Of a stretch of 64,000 nt of DNA, positions 58,776 through 64,000 are shown in pieces. This DNA comes from Kryptolebias marmoratus (Eukaryota > Chordata > Actinopteri > Cyprinodontiformes > Rivulidae). The first letter of the stretch is position 1; each line of letters begins with the position of its first letter. The stretch covers positions 8,580,429 through 8,644,428 of the forward strand of contig NC_051450.1 in NCBI RefSeq assembly GCF_001649575.2, in the 5' to 3' direction. Under the pieces are notes generated by a model. It was not told where the DNA came from, did no database searches, and saw only the letters and a program-made list of their open reading frames with translations. The position numbers and the translations under genes were made by a program.

Positions 58776-59462
58776 GACAACAGGCGATATAATATATAAT
58801 TATATAACGTGCAGAGAACCTGTTGTTTTCGATAATGCAGAACCTAATGAGAGGTTTACGGAGTTCACATTCAGAACAAGGATTGTTTTCAGTTCATTGA
58901 TCATATTCCGTAATTTTTACTGACAGTATTAGCCAAGCGTATAATTAGCAAGATATGGCTGAGCTCTAAAGCTCTGAGTTCTGACCCAAAATATATTTAA
59001 TAATATGTGGTCCTTTATGTTTTAGTTTTAAACTTAGCATATTGTTGTGATGCATGTTTGCTTCTTACTCTTTACAGCTTTACCAAATGTCTTTTTCATT
59101 GTCTCTCTTTTAGCATGTTTGTACTGTTGATGAAAACTAAAGTGACAATGGAACCTATTAAATCCAATAAACCTGCACGTATGAGGGTAAGCTTTTTTTT
59201 TTTCCTGGAAAGAAATGTGCTTAACCTTCACGAATCACGTGGTTTACAAGGGTAAAATACAAAAAAAAAATGTTGAAAGCTTTGTGTCTTTTAACCTAGA
59301 AATAATGCTGTCCCGCTGTTTGCAAACAGAACTATCACAAATGTAAGAGCTAAATTAAAGGTTGAGCAAACCACAACAAAGCCTGCATCATAAATAACTG
59401 GAGCATAATGGAGGAAAGCTGCAATTAAGCCGAGCTGACTGCATAATGAATGGCAGCAAGAA
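58776..59462. other. Gene-free stretch with conserved-looking DNA
   Basis: 59320-59450 is unique and carries several TAAT and ATTA cores ('ctgcataatgaatggcagc'), possibly regulatory. No gene. Confidence 0.35.
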
Positions 59463-59783
59463 CTCCATCCATCCATCCATTCATTCATTTTCCTTACCTG
59501 CCTTTTTCCTTTTTGGGTCACAGGACAGATGGTGCCTATCCCCATTGGTCAACGTAAGAGGCGGGGGACACCCTGGACAGGTCGCAAGTCCATCACAGGG
59601 CCACAGAGAGACAAACAACTACTGACACTCTCACTCACACATAGAGACAATTTAGAGTTACCAATTAACCTAACGTACCCAGAGAAAACCCAAGCATGTA
59701 TGAGGAGAACGTACAAACCCCACACAGAAAATCAGGGAGGCGAACCTGTGGACCTTTTCCGCTGTACCACCCTAACAAGAACT
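59463..59783 (+). repeat. Teleost 'CCATCC-headed' dispersed repeat, near-complete copy
   Basis: The best copy in the window: (catc)n head at 59465, 'ttttgggtcacaggacagatgg', 'aagaggcgggggacaccctgg', 'acaggtcgcaagtccatcac', 'gacaatttagagttaccaatt', 'gaggagaacgtacaaaccccac' and 'ccgctgtaccaccctaac'. ORFs in it are chance. Confidence 0.85.
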
Positions 59784-61859
59784 CAGCTAGTGTAATTAGT
59801 TTTTTATGGTATATCTTTTTTCTCAAATGTATAGGAGAACTAAAAGCATTTTTTTTCCCCCAAAAGAAGCAGTATGGTCCCACTGAACATACAGTAATTA
59901 GCACACAAGAAGCTATTCAGGGTTTGATTTACAAATCCATAATTTTTACATGGGTAATGAACTTATTGGCAATGCAAATAAGCTGATAATGAACAAGCAG
60001 GCAACCCTGAATATTTATTTCTTTTTACAGCCATTTACCTATTTTCCACTTATTTTAGAGGATAACGTTGTCATTTTATGGATATCGTACGTCTTGCAGC
60101 TGTTGATGCTGAATTCTTTTTAAATTACACAGGAAATATGCACAATCATAAAGATGAAAGAGGTTTCTTTTTATTTGTCTATTTTTCCACAAGCAAATCA
60201 CTCTGAAAAGGGTTTGGTATGCTAGTACTTTGCAAGGAGCGGAGACGAGCCTTGAATGCGTCCCAAACAAATGCTGCCTTTGAAACAGCAGTGTATTTTT
60301 CATTTAGAAGCCGCTTCTTTTCAGTAATCAATAAAACAATGGCAGTATTGTCATCTACATAAAGGCAATGTCAAGTAATGTTTTAGAACGTTTATATTTT
60401 GCTTTAACTTGTTTGCATGGAACACAGTTTTTCAGTTTGGCAAGTAGACGGCACTTGGCATGGTCGATTAAATTAATTTAATTCATTCTGTTCAGTCAGT
60501 TTTGTGATTATTGTACATGAGAGCGACAGTAATGACTTACTGCAGATTATGCATTTAATTTGTATACTTAAAAGTATGAAGACGAAATGGAAATACTGCA
60601 TGTGAAATGTTGAATACATTTGTGATTAGGCAGCAGATGACATGCTTTGTTGTGTTTCTGTGTTCATTGGTATTTCCAAGCAAGGAAAAGATATGGAACA
60701 ATGAGAATGGAGAGACATTTTGAAGAAATACAAACGAGGAAAAACAGTCATAAAAGAAGACACTGATCCTCAAACAAGTCTTTCTTCATTGATGGTAACT
60801 ATTTGTCCAGCTGAAGTAGTGCTGTGAGGGCAGAATACACAGGGATCGCTGCAACTCATGGACAGCTGAGTTGACAGTAAGTTGTGTAACTTAGTAATCC
60901 TAGCTGAAAACCATTGCTTTTCTTTTTATTGAGCCTTGCAAAGATGAAGTGAACTGTTCTTTGCGGGTCATTTTGTAAAATAAAAATGAAAGAATTAACT
61001 ACAGCCTCATATCTTTTTGAGGTTTAGAGGAAATGATGCTGGTAACTTATAAGAAACTACAGCTGGTATACTGTTCAGCACTTTATTATAGTGTATGTTG
61101 TTTGTGGATTTTCTTCTTAGGAAACAAAGGAAACAGTATGACGGCTTTTGCTTCCGAGTTCCATGTTCATTGTTACCTTTAAGAGGAATCTAAAAGGATT
61201 TGAGCTCATCTTTCAGGTTCTTCTGTTGAATAGGAGTTGCTCTGTTGGAGGCTGCTTTAACAATTTCCTCCAGCAGCGGTGATGTATCTTTCACTGATGA
61301 CTCCATACCGATAAGATAAGCTCAGGAAGGCAGCATGAATATAAACAGTAACTGTTGTCTCTCGTGCTTGCAGATCTTTGAAGCAAACCTTGTCTGCAGA
61401 GAATGTTAAACTACTAATCTTTGCAAAAACAAGTCATTTGCAGCAGCACGCATAAATGAGATCAAGAGTAAATACAACTGTGAGACATTTCCTGTGTATG
61501 TAAAATGGAAATTTTGGCCAGCCCAAACATGGATGGTCTTCAGGGTCTTCCGGCTTGTATTGTGAACACAGCAGGCTCCATATTAGGTCGCATTAGGATG
61601 ATTTTAAGCATGCACATAGTGAGGTCGTAGTGGTTTGTTATCGTGGTGGAACTGTTCAGTGGTGTGTTTGGTGGCAGCATATTCATGACATGGAGCCAGC
61701 ACACACCAGCATGGTTTGCGCATTGAGAATTTGAAACATTCTGTGAAAACATCGTGGAAACAACCTGCCAGAAATGTGATACCGTGGTGGTAGTGGATTG
61801 CTACCACATAGCCCATGGCTGCATCCTCATGTGGTTTGAGAGGTTTGTGCTAGGGTGGT
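59784..61859. other. Gene-free stretch with one conserved-looking segment
   Basis: 59890-60020 is unique with an octamer-like atgcaaat in 'ggcaatgcaaataagctg' and AATTA sites. The ORFs at 61540-61816 (-) look like part of a decayed element but I cannot name it. Nothing else recognised. Confidence 0.35.
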
Positions 61860-62095
61860 GCAAGAAGGCATCTCAGTAAAGCAGAAAATACCAGGAGGGA
61901 CTGAGGTCAGGGCTTTGGGGAGGCCATTCCAGAAGCCTATTGTTAGCCTGATTTATCCAATAAGAAACCAGTTTTGATGTGTGTTTGAAATCAGTCTCTG
62001 GCTGTTGATTTGAGGTGAAGTTGAAGAATTTTGAGGCAGACCTTCTTCATTATTCCATTCGCTTTGTTTAATGCACCAGTACCACAATTCATTCC
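61860..62095 (-). pseudogene. Tc1-like transposase fragment
   Basis: The + strand reads 'gactgaggtcagggctttgg', 'ggaggccattccagaagcc', 'gaaaccagttttgatgtgtg' and 'ggtgaagttgaagaatttt', the complement of the conserved DDE-region stretch of a fish Tc1-like transposase. No terminal repeats or open frame remain. The family is recalled, not tested. Confidence 0.6.
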
Positions 62096-63544
62096 ACTGA
62101 GGAAAAGGAACGGTTTAATTAAATGATTAAAAATTAAATTAATATGACATTCATGCCCATGATGAGTGGATGTAAACCTCTGTTCACTAACTTACTTTTT
62201 CTAGTCTGATTTTAGATTATAGCCTGTGTCCTTGTTTCTGCAGTCAAAACACAGATTATTCACTTCCTGTGGTCTTACTTTAGTCCTCGTAGTCAAGCTT
62301 TTCAGGCATCTTTCATTGTATTTTTGGTTTTAGTATTTGAACCATGTCGTTTTCTGCCTCTTTGCCCTGCCCTGGAAAGTCATGTTTTGATTTATTAAGC
62401 ACCTTCTACGTGCTTTGTTCTGTTTGCCAGACTCTTCACCTCCCAGCATCTGACCCCTGTCTGGTAAATAAACTTTGCTTTTTGACTTCTACTCCTGTGA
62501 GTCCCCCCAGAGCAGCTTCTTAGTATGGCCCTTAGTGCCTCGTACAAATACAGCAGATCATACGGCATATTTAGCAATACCTGTGAACTTGATGCATCTA
62601 AAATAACATTCCATGTTGCCCCAAAATGTAATATTTAATCAATTTGAAAATGGGTGCAAAATTAATAAAGCAACAGCCAAAAAGGCTATATAAATATGTG
62701 GCAAATAATGTCTAAAATAGAAAAAATTCTTACTTTTAAGACCAGATGAACTGCATTGTTACAGCAGCAGCTTAAACACCCCGTCATAGGCTTATGATAA
62801 AACTTGGATAGTTTTATTACAGCTGGATTACAATAAAATCATATGAAAGCTGTGTAGAAACAGCAGTTCAAAAACACCAAAAATGACATGAAGTATCTCT
62901 GTATATAATTACAATAATGTGCAGATTTGTTGATCAGCATTGTGTCGACACAAAGGGGAGATCTCGTGCTTATTGTGAAAGACAAATAATTTCTTACAGT
63001 TGTTCTTTGTGTTGGTTTCAGTGCGAAAATATACAAGTCAGAAAATCCAAACCTGTGATCTTGTGTGGATGGACACAGCATGCATCCAATTTCCCAAACT
63101 CCCAGCATGTCCCTCAGAGTAATGTCTTTTCAGTAGGAAGCTTCCTTCATGTCTGCACAACAGTTTGCTTTATTTCAGGGATGTGATTGAAGAGAGAGAG
63201 AGAAAAAAAAAAAAACTTAAAACATCCAGGGTGAATGGACCACCGAGATCCGCCCACTGGGGACCAGGGGGTGAAGTCCCTAGAAGCTTTTGGATTTTCA
63301 CAAAGTTTGAGGCTATTTTTGAGCTTTCCGGGAGATTTTTTCCCCCATCTTTTCTTATAAGTAACTCCTTAGAACACAAACACTTTGTCTATTCTAAGGT
63401 TTTTTTATTGAATCATTCTGGGTGAACCAACCATGCTGTCAGTTCTGACTTCAAACCTGATTTCTGCATTAAATAATTAGATCATTCTAAACAAAGTCTT
63501 TAATTTAGTGCTTTGAAAAATCAGACGTATGTCTTTAATATTTT
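62096..63544. other. Gene-free stretch with LTR-like and unclassified repeat DNA
   Basis: 62260-62510 resembles the 3' part of an LTR or LINE ('ctggtaaataaactttgctttttga' with pyrimidine-rich context) but the ends are not visible. 63230-63540 reads like a fish repeat ('gaagtccctagaagctttt', 'gagctttccgggagattttt') of unknown class. No gene. Confidence 0.4.
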
Positions 63545-63875
63545 GCTTTCAGTCCCAGTGTCATTTCTCCTCAGCCGCCAAAGCATTTTGTTCTAAGTGT
63601 CTTGGTATGCTGAAGCATTAAGAGTTCCTTTCACTGGAACTAAGGGGCTGAGCCTAACTCCTGAACAACAATCCCAAACCACGATCCCCCCTCCGCCAAA
63701 CTTTACACTTGGCACAATGTAGTCAAACAAGAACTGTTCTCCTGGGAACTGCCAAACTCAGTCTCGTTCATCAGATTGTCAGACAGAAAAGCGTGAACAT
63801 GTCTCTACTGCTCTAGTGTCCAGTGGTGATGTCCTTTACTCCACCGCATCTGAAGTGTTGCATTACACTTTGTCA
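63545..63875 (-). pseudogene. Tc1-like transposase relic, C-terminal half
   Basis: The + strand carries 'gtatgctgaagcattaagag', 'ttcctttcactggaactaagg', 'aaacttacacttggcacaatg'-like sequence and 'ctgctctagtgtccagtgg', the complement of the C-terminal transposase region of a common fish Tc1-like family. It is cut off at about 63870, and the N-terminal half and both terminal repeats are absent from the window. Frameshifts are present. Confidence 0.8.
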
Positions 63876-64000
63876 AAAGTGAGCAACCCAGAAACTGACG
63901 GACACAGACGATTTAGCAAAAGGCAAGTGATTTTATTTAAATCAAAATCAAATCAAATGTGGTGATTTGGGTTTTTTTCCTGTGTTTTGTTTTACTTCTG

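Overview
The window is vertebrate nuclear DNA, almost certainly from a percomorph teleost. The evidence is one intact intronless GPCR gene of clear fish type, very long AT-rich gene-free stretches, and a repeat content typical of fish: several Tc1-like families, hAT and piggyBac MITEs, tRNA-type SINEs, RTE and L2-like LINE remnants, and solo LTRs. I see no operons, bacterial genes, tRNA or rRNA genes, or CRISPR arrays. Two runs of N (13395-14051 and 46341-47050) are assembly gaps.

The only protein-coding gene I can support as functional is a melanocortin-4 receptor (mc4r), a single 330-codon reading frame at 34382-35374 on the + strand. It has a GC-rich coding sequence, a likely 5' UTR starting somewhere after about 33950 that holds two overlapping short upstream ORFs, and a likely 3' UTR of about 1.4 kb ending near an AATAAA at 36756. 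No exon of any neighbouring gene was recognised in about 33 kb upstream or 28 kb downstream, so the gene sits in a gene desert. Several unique-looking, compositionally balanced, homeobox-site-rich stretches (around 6230-6600, 11930-12200, 16130-16440, 20980-21240, 40560-41060, 51330-51760, 59320-59450 and 59890-60020) are candidate conserved regulatory elements, but I could not test conservation.

Layout: 1-7 kb, dispersed repeats and a pyrimidine-rich minisatellite; 6.8-9.7 kb, a solo LTR with perfect target-site duplication, a Tc1 MITE and rearranged LTR pieces; 9.7-17 kb, mostly unique sequence plus a LINE 3' end running into the first gap; 17-25 kb, dispersed repeats, two Tc1 relics and a hAT-like coding scrap; 26-32 kb, RTE LINE scrap, second solo LTR, hAT MITE, Tc1 relic and L2-like LINE relic; 33-37 kb, mc4r; 37-47 kb, a nested pair of solo LTRs, a foldback element, a Gypsy-type gag relic and a broken endogenous-retrovirus gag region next to the second gap; 47-64 kb, MITEs, Tc1 relics, two sister solo LTRs, SINEs and other repeats.

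No previously undescribed multi-gene system is visible. The most informative observations are the solo LTRs whose ends and target-site duplications can be read directly (three of one superfamily, one of them split by a different solo LTR), a 42-bp asymmetric duplication in one arm of a foldback element, a 68-bp direct repeat beside the retroviral relic, and an unclassified dispersed repeat whose six copies all lie on the same strand.
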